Positions 49,801-62,305 of a DNA stretch of 64,000 bases are shown piece after piece; positions within the stretch are counted from its first letter, which is position 1, and every line of letters begins with the position of its first letter. This DNA is from Adineta vaga (lineage: Eukaryota > Rotifera). Under the pieces are notes generated by a model. The model searched no databases. It saw only the letters and a list, made by a program, of their open reading frames with translations, and was not told the origin of the DNA. The stretch covers positions 8,742,001 through 8,806,000 of the forward strand of contig CP075492.1 in the NCBI GenBank assembly GCA_021613535.1. The letters run 5' to 3'. Position numbers and translations under genes: made by a program.

Positions 49801-50676
49801 GGTTTGTAAATCATACCATTTCTTCTCTCAACATCATTTTTATTAGTCAATATTTCGTAACACTCAAGCCGCACTGAACCGAGACCAATAACTAGTTAAA
49901 ACGTGAAAGAGAGAGAAGAAAAACCTTGTCAATAAATCAATAAGGACACCTTACAACGTCGTCTTGTCATGATGATAATTTTCACCAATTGCGTTTCTTT
50001 CCTCGTCTCTTCTCTTCTCTTACACATTACATTGATAAGTGATTATTACAATAAAACAAGATATCGATCATTACCTACATGTCGTGTTTTTTCTCTTGTA
50101 TGTTTCTTTTTCTCTTTTCATTTCATTCTTCTCGAATAATTTGTTTTATCTTGATTTGCTCGCTCCCGTTTTATTGCACAACGTTAGCCAAGCGTAACCA
50201 TGCTACTATATATGTATGAGCTAGCATCCAATCGTATAAATGCGAGTTACACAAAGAGGGAGGGAGAGAGAGAGAGAGCGATGACGATGAATAATAGGAC
50301 GCCGCCGCAGAGCATATTGACAAACGTCATAAAGTCTTCTTAATTTTCTTTTTTTCTTTAAAATTGTATCGATCTGTCAACATATTCTTCCGTGTCTTAA
50401 ATCAATAGGACAGGCGTGTGTAGCACAAATGCGGCTGCTATTGCTTTACTTTCAATTCCTCTCGTTAGTGAGATAAAGTATTGCGCCCTATTCAATTTCA
50501 CTAGCCGCTTCGCCTCATCCACTGTGATGAGTAACAACTGTTGTTGAGTGATAATAGCTTTTCAATCGTTATATCGACACCCAATAAAAATTCGATGCGA
50601 AAGAAGAAAGAAATTTAGATAGATAGATATGTATACAGTACTCACTTGTTGGATTGAACAGACGAAGTGACGACAT
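46862..50676 (-). CDS. dve: homeobox transcription factor Dve (defective proventriculus / DVE-1, SATB-related)
   Basis: Exons: 50646-50676, 49018-49206, 48433-48559, 48254-48341, 48049-48188, 47671-47999, 46862-47604; 548 aa. The N-terminus is a SATB-like ULD domain ('FLPVHCVVARDECP...FVIVPAHTKFHDIVSVVL', 'KNWNPLPIPTV', 'VTVQDILGDLMNVAVLQIRI'). Two divergent homeodomains follow: one with 'RRQRERTTFDPHEE ... YWFKNARAALKRKK', the other with 'RSRRNRIFIDPASE ... LWFKNHRAKVKRI'. That layout is typical of Dve, which acts in gut patterning in flies and in the mitochondrial stress response in worms. Exon 1 (ATG TCG TCA...) has a strong GTGAGT donor and the right phase; a nearer candidate ATG at 49410 has a donor but is out of phase. 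Intron 1 is 1.44 kb. A CT tract lies just upstream of the ATG. Confidence 0.88.
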
Positions 50677-51159
50677 TGTGATTTTCGAAATAGAGAGAGA
50701 GAGAGAGAGAGGTTAAGCTCTATACTATTTCTTTTAGAATGTTAATCACAATAGCAAACATAACGACCGTGATTTCGAAATGAAGACGAAGCCGGCTGAT
50801 GCCATTCTTTCTTTACTCTCTCTCTCTATCGTCTAGAATCTTGAATAAAAAGAAGAAGAAGAAGAGGGACATAGAGAGAGAGAGAGAAAGAAGTGTGTTT
50901 TAACTTAAGTTGACATACGGATGCATTATTTCTCACTTTTAAAAAAAGGGGGAGAGAGAGAGAGGAAAGAGACCGAGTCGGAGTAACAAAACGCAATAGA
51001 GAAAGGAAAGTTGAACGCTTCAACCTAGCGTTCGACGATTATCCCAACAACAACATCATCGTGTGTGTAACGCTCGTCGTTTGAGAATGGGAGGGAGACG
51101 GAAATGTGCTTGAAAGAACTTTGAAAAAATGGCAGCAAAGAAAGAGAGAGAGAGAGAGA
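50256..51159. repeat. cluster of GA/CT tracts around dve exon 1
   Basis: Six separate GA or CT runs of 12-23 bases fall within 0.9 kb (50256-50278, 50693-50711, 50815-50826, 50873-50886, 50951-50965, 51143-51159). They flank the dve start codon at 50676. In flies such runs bind GAGA factor; whether that applies here is inference. Confidence 0.75.
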
Positions 51160-52057
51160 AAGTGAGCGCCAAGCGTTTGAAAGATTTTCTTATTGCTTTT
51201 CTTTTCACTTTAGTCTGCAATTAGAGATAACAACTAACACACATACACACACATATATGCTTCAGCCGGAAGACATTAAAAAAAATGAATTTTTATTTCG
51301 AAGACACTTATAAAGAAAACGCAATAATAAGAAAGGTAGTCGTTGTTGTAAAATCCTAGTGTGTGCTAATCATAGTGTGAAAAGTCGATAGCGGAAGTGC
51401 GTGGTAAGAAAAAAAAGGTGACAAATTTCTATGTATGCGAGCAATTTTGCAATAGACTATAACTTTCAAAGATTAAAACACGCAACATTATAACTCGAAG
51501 AAAAATGAACATTACAAATGAATATGACAGACCGGACTCTTGCTTAATTCTTTTTTTTTCATTTTTTTTATTCCTGCTCTCTAAATTATTCAAAATGTCT
51601 CGCACTCATATACACGCGTGCATTTACTAGCTGACAAACGATATTTCCTTTGATTTTGTATGCAAATCAGTAATGAACAAGGATTACCTGCGAAAGTTTT
51701 ATGACGATTATTTGATCGAAACAAAATACAGATAGATAAAATATATAATGGTACCACTAACAATCGTCCTTTAAACTTGTATATATGACAAATGACAACG
51801 CGAAAAAAGTGAGAACGATGCCGATTAACCTTCTCGTCTCACTTGTGCATTTGCTGTTGTCGTGGATGAATGGATTAGTTGAAATAGTTGTATTAGAAGA
51901 ATCGAGTATGATGATTCGATTTTTATTCATATCAGAATACGAAAGAAAGAAGGAAGAAAAAATGCTACATACATACATACATACATATATAGATCTCAAA
52001 TCAATAGGAGAGAAAGAGATTAGCTTTTTTCTGAAGACAGCAATCTGGTGCCTGTAC

Positions 52058-52092
<35 letters not shown>

Positions 52093-54471
52093 ATGTGAGT
52101 GCATGTGCACGGCTGGTGCTTCTCAATCGAAAAGAAACGGAATAAGAAAGGGAATGTCATCAACAGAAGCTACTAGCAACAAAAAGAGAAAAAGAACAGA
52201 AGTAGTAAAAGAAGGTGGTCACTCGTCATAGGCGCTCGATTGATTTATTTCAATTTGTTCGACATGACAAGAATGATCTGACAGACAACGTGCATACATT
52301 CATATTCACTAAGTGTTAGACTGACAAATGGTGCATATCGCATCCTCGCACAAGAGAATTATTTCTAGTGCGAAAAAAAAACGACACAAATATTTCTGTA
52401 ACAATCTACCTTTTATCATATGAATCCTGTCGATAAGCTTCTTGTTCTTGTTATTCTTCACCAATGTTTTTTACCAGATAAAAAGAATAAAAAAAGAAAA
52501 GACGACAATGATGATGACGACTATTTGCGTATTATCTCTTCTAATCTTGACGTGTATTTGTTTATAGAACACAATGGTTCGTTTCGTGTTTTTTCTTTTG
52601 TTTCACTTTGAAGATATCTGCAAAATATTTCTTTGTACTTAATATTAAAACAAAAGAAAATGAAAAACAATCTGACTAAATTAAAAATCTTGTCTTATCG
52701 ATTATCCTTTGTACATGTGTTGACCATCATCAACATTTATTTTCGAAATAGCGTGACAGATAGAGCAAAAGAAGAACAAACGATTTTTTTTCACACGCAT
52801 TCGCCGTGACGAGAGACGTACGCATGAAAATTAGGATAATGGCAATTTTGATTATCGTCGTCCACCTACCATTACTATTTATATCGCGTGTGAAAAAAGA
52901 ATATACTATAATAATAAGAAGAAGAAGAAACAAAAAGAAGAATTTTTCTTACTTGAATGATAGAAGTAACAATATTCGCGTTTTGCCAACGGCCAAAAAC
53001 GACAGCAAATTTCGACATCTACAGCGATAAGCTATCATTAATCTTTGATAGAGTAAGCAAGAGAGAGAGAGAAAGACAGATGAAGTAGCAGAAAAATATA
53101 TATTCAGGTAAAAAAGAAACAAAGACTAACAGAATAAGTATATACATTTATTTTGTTATCGTTCTGTTTATTATCTTGTTATCCAGCTATGTAAAGAACT
53201 GGATTAACGATACTACCCTTTCGTTGACCTGAACAATGAACAAATTCAAATAGAAAGAATAAATTGATGTATTATCGTTTCTTCTTGTAAAACACACAAT
53301 TTGATTTGATTGAGATGAAGGAGAGAAAAAGAAAGAAGAAATGGATTTTCGATAGTAAGCAAGGTGGTAGTGCATTTGTGTCAAACACATCTGTACACAA
53401 ATCACAATCAATTCTAATACACATCGCACGACGGGTCTCTCCTTTACTCGACTCGAGCGGTAATCACTTTTTTCCTCTCTCTCTCTCTCTGTCTTCAAGT
53501 AGCAGCAGCCGAGGCGTCGTGTTCACAATAAAATTCATTCTCGCCCGTCGATAAAATCGCTTTTTCCTTCATCTACCTTCATCATCTTTGTGTTAATCGT
53601 CCATTTTTGATAAGACGCTCTACTCATAGATGCTTCGGCATTGTCGTCTCGCTACTTTTCTTTTCGTATTTCTTCTCTCTGTCTCTGTCCGGGAGTTAAT
53701 CTAACATTGAGTTGAGCACTACCGATTGCTTTCCTTCTCATCATCCTGATTTACGAACGAACAACATATAAGAAAGAGATGCTTGTAGCTTAACACTGTC
53801 GGCAAAGGTAGATTATACAGAAATAAGAGCGGTAACAATGTCGGTTGTAGTAGTAGCAGCAACAACAGACAGAACAAAAAAGAAAAAGAATCGATAAAGA
53901 AACTTAATTGAGCTTTTGCTTACCGAGTATATTATAAAATTTGTTCGACTCGATAAGCTTAAGTCGATAGGTAACACATTATCGAAATAAAAACATCATG
54001 TTAAAAATAAATTCGATAAAAAGATTTCTTCCATATGAGTCATATCAGATCGGTTCTTTTTCTAATTGCTATTTATTATTGACAATGCATACAAATCATA
54101 TACTTGTTTCTCAATTAAATTTGTATCCAAACAAACCTTTACAATCATGATATACAACACTATTTTATGTTTTTTTTCTTTCTCTCGCAATATTGTTTAT
54201 TAAAAAAAGAATCAATGATGAAAATTTCCAAATGATTGATGATTTTCCTATGAGACTATAGTAAATATATGTACGAATACAAGATTAATAGAATAAATAA
54301 TGATTAATGAATATCACACAATAGCTTAAAAAGAAACTTATCTTTTCTCCAAGTGAATACAAATGTTTATGAGGACATTCGATTGTAGCGAGTTTATTGA
54401 AAAAAAAAGATCAAAATAGTATTCCATAACAAAATATTTAACCGAAAACAGGAAAATATATATACTATCGT
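50677..54471. other. dve upstream region, GA-tract-rich, no gene seen
   Basis: 3.8 kb upstream of dve exon 1 and downstream of the SLC25A40-like stop. It contains GA/CT tracts at 50693-50711, 50815-50826, 50873-50886, 50951-50965, 51143-51159 and 53060-53072, and a TA/GT tract at 52057-52092. No coding chain was found. It may be cis-regulatory DNA and 5' leader for dve. Confidence 0.5.
52057..52092. repeat. compound (TA)n(GT)n microsatellite
   Basis: About eleven TA units followed by about seven GT units. Confidence 0.9.
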
Positions 54472-55817
54472 TTACTTAAATACATATTCACGAAAGAATT
54501 CAATCGTTGAAATCATAATAGCGCATGCTGGAGAGACTTTTAACAAACGTGGAATAAGACCTAAATAAAAATGGAAAGAAACACAATAGAATCCGTTGAA
54601 AAAAGTATATATATTGACAGGTAGTCTTATTTACCTTTATACCAACTTCGTATACCTCCATCTTTGAACATTTGACGTAGGAGATGAAGTGTACGGTCAG
54701 TTGATTGTGATTGATTATTGCCTAATTGAACCTGACGAATTGATTTAATAGTATCAAATGGATGTGTAAGAACAGTTGCTAGAGCACCTAATTGATTTCA
54801 CAACAAATGAATGATTCGAATAGGAACGAGAATTAATCGACTTGATTTACATACCGGCTGTTGCTCCTGAATAAAATGCACTTAATGTTGGTGGTGTACT
54901 CGTTTTTTTCATAAGATATACTACAATAAGTATCAATATAGATTTTCAAAATAATTAGAATGACATATCTACGTTTTAATCGTTCATAAGCAGACCAATA
55001 AATAACTAGAAATGAAAAGTTTTATTAGAAATTACGATTATTAAACATATCAATAGTTTATACTTACTACTAAATGGCAAATCTCTCCAAATAGTTGGTA
55101 CAAGTCCTCTCCATAACGAACGAAAACCATCAGATTCAATCGAAGTTTTTAACATCGTTGATAATTCACTATATGACAATTTTTCTGACATTTTTTTCGT
55201 TCTTATTAATTCTAATGGACTTGTCACAACTACTGCTAACATTCTTGCTAAACCACCAGCGAGGCCGGGTACTACTGGATTTAAATTCGTTCTTTTATAA
55301 CCCATACAACATTTCAATTGTTCATACGTCGTAAAATAAATCACTGTATTTGGTAATGACATTACTAATGTTGGAGGTAAACCTGACCATAGAGATTGAA
55401 TACCTTCACTACGTGTGATCTACATAGAAAGTATGTTTTAACAGAAGAAAAGAGAAAAAAAGATATTAACTTTGAGTAAAGCATCAATTGTACCATTGTA
55501 TTTTCCTGGAATTGATCGATTGTACCATGGTACTGATTCATGTCCATTAAAACAAGTACACATATGATCACCTAAACCATTTCGAAATACAAAGCAATCA
55601 CCTTTGCTCAATGGTTGTTGTTGTGATTGTAATCGTATTCTAATCACGTCAAATGGTGACTAGAAGAAGAAGAAGCAGAAAAAACATATATGAACTCAAA
55701 TAAATGTTTGTTTGTTTTTCTCTCTACCATTAATAATGCGGTACACATCGCTCCAATAGATGTTGCAATAATTTGTTGTACAGGAAATACAACGCATTCA
55801 TTTTTATTAGTACTCAT
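54472..55817 (-). CDS. SLC25A40: mitochondrial carrier SLC25A39/A40 type (glutathione import)
   Basis: An inner-membrane carrier; mammalian SLC25A39/A40 import glutathione into mitochondria. Exons 55728-55817, 55471-55659, 55068-55419, 54973-55005, 54855-54920, 54635-54787 and 54472-54560 give 323 aa. The three carrier signatures are PFDVIR, PLELIR and PFDTIK. Between helices 1 and 2 the long matrix loop has Cys spaced C-x11-C-x-C ([18 protein letters not shown]), which resembles the A40 loop. '[29 protein letters not shown]' and '[20 protein letters not shown]' are family hallmarks. The start MSTNKNEC lies 17 residues before the first helix. The same family includes yeast Mtm1. Confidence 0.92.
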
Positions 55818-56369
55818 ACCTATAATATGATGGAAAGATTTTCATACTGAAAAAATGTTTAGATTGTGATTTATTTTAGTTTAAAAAGAAACGAAATAAA
55901 GTAACAAGAGATCAAAGTTAAAGAGAAGAAAAAGAATGAGATACAAAGAGAGCAAAATAATGATGACAATCTATTCATATTGAAGACGTTCAAAAAAAAA
56001 CGAAATCCAGATATTGTTTTCTACGAATTTATCTGACAATCGTGTGCTTTGCTTGAAAATTACTAAGAATCATTTGTTTTGTTTTTCTTCATGTTTTTGA
56101 AAAGTTCATTAATTTCATTCATTGCACACTAACGATCATCACAGATGCAAGAAGAAGAAGAAGAAGAAACATAAGCGAAAGAAGGAAACAAAATACGTGC
56201 TGATGAAATTTTCGAAGGAGAAAGCAAACACATGAAGAAAAAGTGATTTTAATGAGTCAACAGACAGTAAGGTTAGTGAAGAAAGAAAAAAAGTAAGTAA
56301 ATAAGGACAAAGGTGATAATCGTACTTGCTTCAAAAGAAAAAAAACACGATCAAATATGAAAAATATTT
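55818..56369. other. SLC25A40 promoter / PEDS1 3' flank
   Basis: About 550 bp of A-rich, GAA-rich sequence with no coding exons, between two minus-strand genes. Confidence 0.55.
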
Positions 56370-57805
56370 CTAATAGTAGTGAACTTTTTCTGTCTTTTGT
56401 GCCCAAGCAAAATCATCTGAACGAGGCTTTGCTCCTGTATATTTCTCAACAAACGATTCCAGCCATGGCCAAAATTTTATCATTTCTAACGGTCTATTTA
56501 GCCAACCGGTTGTAACTAGAAAAGCAAATTGTAAGACAGTTTACTAAGTTAGTTCTACTTACTACAAAAATACGTATCATGTGGAACAACTAAAACAAAG
56601 ATAAATAGAAGAAATTTTATCTAATGATTAGTAATAAGAAACTGAATAAGAGAGAAATATTTGATCTTTTGTATAAACAGTGATGAAACATCACGATATC
56701 TGTTTATATTCAACTAACTGATTGTCATTCGAATGTATGTTGAGTTTTCGATTTGATTAAACATTCTATTATTATTTTTGAAATACAATATGATTAGTTG
56801 CAAAGTTTTAGAAGAATAACAACTCGATTATTTCATTGTAGAACAAAATTGTACGCAAATGTACTTATAAATTTTGACATACCATGATGTAATCGATGAT
56901 GTTTTCGAGGTAAAATAATATGGTAATGTTGTAAAAAAACAATAAAAGATGGTAGACCAAAATAAGTATGTGACCATTTATGGAACTAATATAAGAGAAT
57001 AAATATGACGAATTAATACAAAGAATATGAATCTACCTGATTTGTCATCGATACAAATATTGCTAGAAGAAACATATAGACCTCAAAATTATAGATTTGT
57101 CTAATATCAGTCTCATTCCAATAGGTAAATTTATAAGCCATATAGAAAAGATAAGGAACTGTCACTGCAAAATTGTCACCATTAGTTTCAATAAAATCAT
57201 GACGTGTAATTGATGTTGGATCAATATGATGTTCGCGAAATGGACGTAGAAAATTTCGACCAATAAATGGCATATCCACTGAACCCCATGTATCAGCACC
57301 CCAATGAACAATACCTGATGCTAAATCTGCTGTTAATATTCCCAGTACTAGAAGAGAAGAAAATTTTAAAAAAAACAATCATTGAATAATTAATATTTTC
57401 AAATTCAATTTTACGAGCTGAAGGAATGATGAGGTACCAATTTCTAACATCAAAATAATGGCATGTAAAGTAAAAATTATAGGTCATTAAAATAATACAT
57501 AGAATAATTGATATAATTTCTTGAATGCGTTTTTCTAAATGAAATAAATCAATAAGTAACAAAAGGAAACAATTAAATCCAAAAGAGATTCTTTCAAGCG
57601 GAATATTTTTCGATCGAATCATTGATGTGAATTTCCTTTTATTTAGAAGATCTTCTTCAAGAAATAATTTGTTTGTTTTTTTATCCTTGAATATTTTACC
57701 TTTTGTATATTGACTAGCAAGTAATTTGGCACCGGCATGTTGAGGACCCCAACGAATTTCTCGTGCATCATGTAATGTATTACCATTTGGATCATCTTCA
57801 GGCAT
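56370..57805 (-). CDS. PEDS1: plasmanylethanolamine desaturase (TMEM189)
   Basis: An ER membrane enzyme that makes the vinyl-ether bond of plasmalogens, using a di-metal His cluster. Exons 57700-57805, 57415-57534, 57037-57347, 56883-56985, 56563-56589 and 56370-56515 give 270 aa, the same length as human PEDS1. His motifs in order: [56 protein letters not shown]. The N-terminus has '[21 protein letters not shown]'. The segment 57535-57699 has no stop in frame and looks coding, but it is an intron (GTAAAA ... T-rich ... TTTAG); removing it restores alignment with the family. The intron before VPHDTYFC is about 290 nt. Confidence 0.95.
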
Positions 57806-57879
57806 AGAATTTTTCGCGACAAGAATATCCTCATCTTCGGAATTAATGCGTCATATTGTCTTTGGTAATTGATGTCGTC

Positions 57880-57904
57880 GATGATGATGATGATGATGAT
57901 GATG
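57880..57904. repeat. (GAT)n microsatellite
   Basis: About eight GAT units, roughly 75 bp upstream of the PEDS1 start codon on the opposite strand. Confidence 0.85.
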
Positions 57905-58419
57905 CTGTTGATGAAGCTAGAAAATAAATGATGATATTATTCATAGGAAGATCTCTTTTTATCTCATGTACCAGTCGATGATGTTGAACAAGTAGAAGAA
58001 ATAGTTGATATTGAAAGGCACATTTGTTGTTAATATTTCGATGAATAAATCGACTTATGTGTTTGAATGTTAAATTGACTTCGACGAAAAAACGAATAAC
58101 AAATATCCCGATACCGCCATGTTAATTTCGGTGATCGGATTTTATTCTAGAAGTGAGTAAGAAAAATAAAAAAAAAGAATTTATTCTAACGTCTATCTTT
58201 CTTCTTCTAATCATAATATAATAAATAGTTAATGATTCCTATTTCTGTTTTTTTCTAACTTTCATCTTAAATCAAAGTAGAAATTACCTAGTAACTAACA
58301 CTCAAATAAAATCAACATCAACAACGTAATAAACACGGAAAATGAAAGAAAAACGACTAGCTTACTAATAAAAAAAAAGAGTAATGTCATTCAATTGTAT
58401 TTGTTCAATGTGCACGACG

Positions 58420-58442
58420 TTTTCTTTTCTTTTCTTTTCTTT
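58420..58442. repeat. (TTTTC)n tract
   Basis: About four pentanucleotide units, followed by a separate GAAA-rich stretch. Confidence 0.75.
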
Positions 58443-61043
58443 GCTTTAAAAGAGAGTGAAAGAAAGAAAGAAAGAAAAAGCAATTTAATCAACAAAAATG
58501 TTAGTAGTACAAACTAAACTGATAATAACTCAAGACATCATCAATAGAGCTTGTGTTAGAGAAAATTTTCATCGAATATACCGTTTAAATGCTTAGTGGA
58601 ATACATCTGCCAGTCATTGCTCGTTCTATTTTCTATGACATCTTCGTTTCTTCTTTCTAATGTGGACAAAAAGCGTTCTCGCACTTCTTAGTAATCTGTC
58701 TCTTACTTGTTCTTTTTTTCTTGCTCCCTGTATTCTAGCCGGAAAGAAAAAATATATATATAGAACAGACATGACACTCTTATGAAAACACACATCGAAT
58801 AAACTAGTATAACTGTGACTGCAATATTATTTTGACAATAAAGAACATAAAAGAAAAGAAAGTGAATAAAAAAAAAGAGGCAATTGTCTTTTATGTCGAT
58901 CTAGAATTGATAAATTAATTATCTCTACTGTTAGATAATTTGTATTTCTATGGATATATTAATCTTATTTTATCACATTGTTTCGTTTCTTCTCGATTAC
59001 TACTTATTGAAAAACTCAACAAATAAACAAAATCGATGAGCATACGAAAAAAAGAACGAGAAAGAAAAACGCAAGGAATAAAAAATCAAGATTCATATCG
59101 TAACAAAAGAGAAGAAAAAAGATCTGAATGTTAAATAACACACCCTATAACGTGATTTATCATATTGATAAATGAAGAAAAAGAAAATAGCGAATGTGTT
59201 AAAAAAACAAGTTTTTATTATGAAGATATTCTCGCCGTGTGTGCACTTTGTCAAAGTCCAATATAGAGAAATATCTATTTCTGCTATACACAACATGCCA
59301 GGAATAGCAAAATACGATGAAGAATGATGACTGTTAAGACTAACTAAGTTACGCTCGTTTAGTATTTCTCTTGTTCTTTACTTTTTCTGGATCATTTATA
59401 AGTTAATTAGAGCTACCAATTATTTTTTCTGTATCGTATCTAAGATTGAAAATTGGTTAAATCATTGAGAAAACTTTTCATGAAAATTATTTTCACGAAC
59501 TTTTTACTCATTCAGTTCATTATATCTAAAAAAGACTTGAATAGTCTGTCAAAAATTGATCTATAGGTGGCGCTAGTAGATGATCTTAATTATGAGGATG
59601 TCATATCTTTTCACAATTCAAATAATCATGAAATATCAAAAAGAAGTTTTACAATGAAACTTTGATGTTCATATCTGTAACTCATTGATGCCAGTTGATG
59701 TAATGAACAGCAAGATGAAAATTTCGACGTCAGTAAGAATGAATTCTGATGTTAGAAATCGAACAAAAAAGTCTTTGAGAAAATGTCGGTCAAGCTTTAC
59801 GAAATCAAGCAGAAAATACTGTAAATAATTGATCTTTGTCAGATGTTGTTTATGTCCTTTGATATACTTCTCGTAAATTAATTTTTTTCATATTACGGAT
59901 CAATGATATTGATTAATTAATTTAGCATCATATTCTCTACATAACTTGACGTTTGCGATGGATTTTCAATGTTTATACAAAAGAGTAAAAACAAGAGCTT
60001 GACACCCATGTCAAAGTGTACGTTCTTTTTCAGAATAGAGCTTGTGAAATTCTATGATTAGTTTCATCCCACAGCTCATTGCGACGCTAGAGAACTCGTC
60101 TGTAGAATCTTAATTGAAACTAAATTATTCAATGTTTCATATGCGTCATTCACTGTGAACACGATATAACATAATCTCTTATTAACTGATACAGTACCTG
60201 AGACTTTCTAAAAAATACGTCATTAAAACGGAATAAAAGCCTACCACTAACAACTGACATTCGTCATTATTAAAAATATTTTCCAATACTTGATTATTAG
60301 AAATAAGATTATGCGTAAAGCAAATTTTCATAGTCTAACATACGATTGAAAGATAAATAATTACAGTTATTCTAGGAAAGTATCCGTGCGGATCGTTTTT
60401 TCTCTTCTTTCGGTAAGTGATTTTCGCGAAGTTAACTCTTCTTCAGATAAACAATCTTGCATAGACATAGTTAGTGTATTCTTGCATGTAAACATTTGGT
60501 CCAGATGTTGAATAAGTTTACTCGATATTCCTTTTTTTTACTTTCGTGGGGGGAAATACCAAGGATTGCGTCGAATTAATTATTGATTGTATGATACTTT
60601 CAACGTTTTTTATTATTATTTCTGTTCCAATTAAAACATAGTCAACTTGTTAAACTAGTAGTCATTTTATCGATCATTCATTTAACTTTTCTTGTCGTAG
60701 TTGAGTTAATCATTTTCTCAATTTCCTGTTTCTATTTATCAAATATAAACATCTAAAATTACCTATGATTTCAAATATATCTTTTTTTAGATTGCATTTA
60801 TTTGATAGACATTTGCGTTAAACACCCTCAATGATAAACAAACTTTTGCCTCTTGGGATAAAAATATGTTGTGTGGGTGGGTGATGATTTTCTTCTTCTC
60901 GATTTGTTTTCTTTTTCTTTTTGTAAATGAGCATGTATTCTTCTATTAATTAGACCGGAGAGATTTACTTGAAAAGAAAGAAATATGTCAACATATATAT
61001 TGAAGCAAACGGCAAGGAAAATTCTTCATCTCTTTTTAGAATT

Positions 61044-61503
61044 ATGAATTCACGATCCGTTTTTCTTGTTCCTTTTCGTTTTCCAATATTTTTGCTAATT
61101 ATTTCCAGTTTACTCTTATTACAATCTTCACGACCTGTTCAATCCATTTCTCTCAGCCGATTATGCGGACAATTTGGACATTCCTGTTTTGGAGGTAGAA
61201 ATTCTTCAAAAGAATAAAACAAATCTCTTTTATGCAAAGACATATTTTAGCGAATTGGGGTAAACGTTCGAATGCAGATGCAACCTCAACACAGTTTATC
61301 ACATTCGATCTCAATGATGATGATGCAACGCGAATGCCTACTGTTATACAAGATGATATTCTTGAAAAACTTCGAATGGTAAAAGAAAATAAAAGCACGC
61401 TTATATATCATGAATATGTATTTTCTTGTCTTTATAGAAACTACATCGGCAACGTTGGCGACAATTATTAGGCCTGGAAGAAGACCGGATTAGACGTTCA
61501 TGA
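61044..61503 (+). CDS. CCHamide-like neuropeptide precursor
   Basis: Exons 61044-61194, 61251-61378 and 61438-61503 give 114 aa. A hydrophobic signal peptide (FPIFLLIISSLLLLQ) is followed at about residues 40-56 by LCGQFGHSCFGANWGKR: two Cys five residues apart, the GHSC-aromatic-G core, and a GKR amidation/cleavage site. This matches the insect CCHamide pattern (C-x5-C, peptide directly after the signal, GKR). The expected mature peptide would be cyclic and end in Asn-Trp-amide where insects have a His-amide. The rest is an acidic spacer with 'DDILEKLRM'. The intron falls inside the peptide-coding part. The ATG follows a 'ctctttttag' acceptor-like site by 3 nt, so a 5' UTR intron or spliced leader is likely. 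In animals these peptides act on bombesin-receptor-like GPCRs. Confidence 0.8.
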
Positions 61504-62305
61504 AATAGAAAATAATATGCATGTGTATTTTGATTTGTTTGAGCGAATAACATTTATCTTCTGCTTCAGACTCGAATGACTATATCGAAGAAAAACAGTT
61601 GATTATTGATTGATTAAAATCATTTGAAAAGAACATAATTGTTTTTTTATTATTATCAATATTGTATTGAGATACAAGAATAAAAATATTCCGTGTTGGT
61701 CTTTATGTCATATAATTAGTCTAATTGAGTATTCACGAGAGAAAAACGTAGGTAAAGAAATATTTATTATAATCGTCAACTTAGCAAAAGATTCTCTTGA
61801 GATTTGTGATACATGCGAGAACAAAGAAGTTCGATTCTGTCTGACAAATGCCAGTATTTTATTGAATATTCTCCGAAAGATTAACCAAAACGAACTCTTT
61901 TGTATATCTATTTGCTTATTTGACAAAATCGCCTTTATCGAAATGTCTTTCAATGCATTAAAACATTTTCACCATGCTTATTTTCTTTACAGTACCTTGG
62001 GATTAGAGAACATTCCAGGACTAACTAAAAATATCTACGTGAATCACTGTTGAACGGTAGAAGAGTTCGTTGGATCATATTCTCTCGAGGAATTCAAATA
62101 TCCAATTCTCTTCAAAATGAACCATGGTAATTAGTAATCTTTCCTTTTTCATTCGTTCATTATAACTAATTAAGAATGTGTCGTTTAATTAAAAACAAAA
62201 ACAAATATTTATTTGAAATTATGAATTTTAAAACGAGAAAAATATCTTCATTCTGATAACTTCTACAAAATATAAAAAGACAAATAATTTGAATATCAAT
62301 TAAAA
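61504..62305. other. intergenic region between neuropeptide gene and Dicer
   Basis: A 128-codon open frame at 61667-62053 begins with TTG and shows no recognisable motif, so I do not call it a gene. A minus-strand AATAAA (plus tttatt at 62208) lies ~95 bp past the Dicer stop. Confidence 0.5.

Larger units (their letters stand above)
57806..61043. other. 3.2-kb divergent intergenic region, no gene seen
   Basis: This lies between PEDS1 (minus) and the neuropeptide gene (plus). It holds a GAT tract (57880-57904), a TTTTC tract (58420-58442) and a GA-rich patch. No exon chain was found. Both promoters should lie here. Confidence 0.55.

Noticed and set aside
51757-52231. overlapping ORFs on both strands near 52 kb
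   Set aside because: They include microsatellite translations (TA/GT, ACAT repeats) and have no family resemblance.
57535-57699. apparent 55-residue insertion in PEDS1
   Set aside because: It has canonical donor, T-rich tract and acceptor; removing it restores family alignment and length.
61667-62053. 128-codon open frame after the neuropeptide gene
   Set aside because: It starts with TTG, has no recognisable motif and no supporting exon structure.
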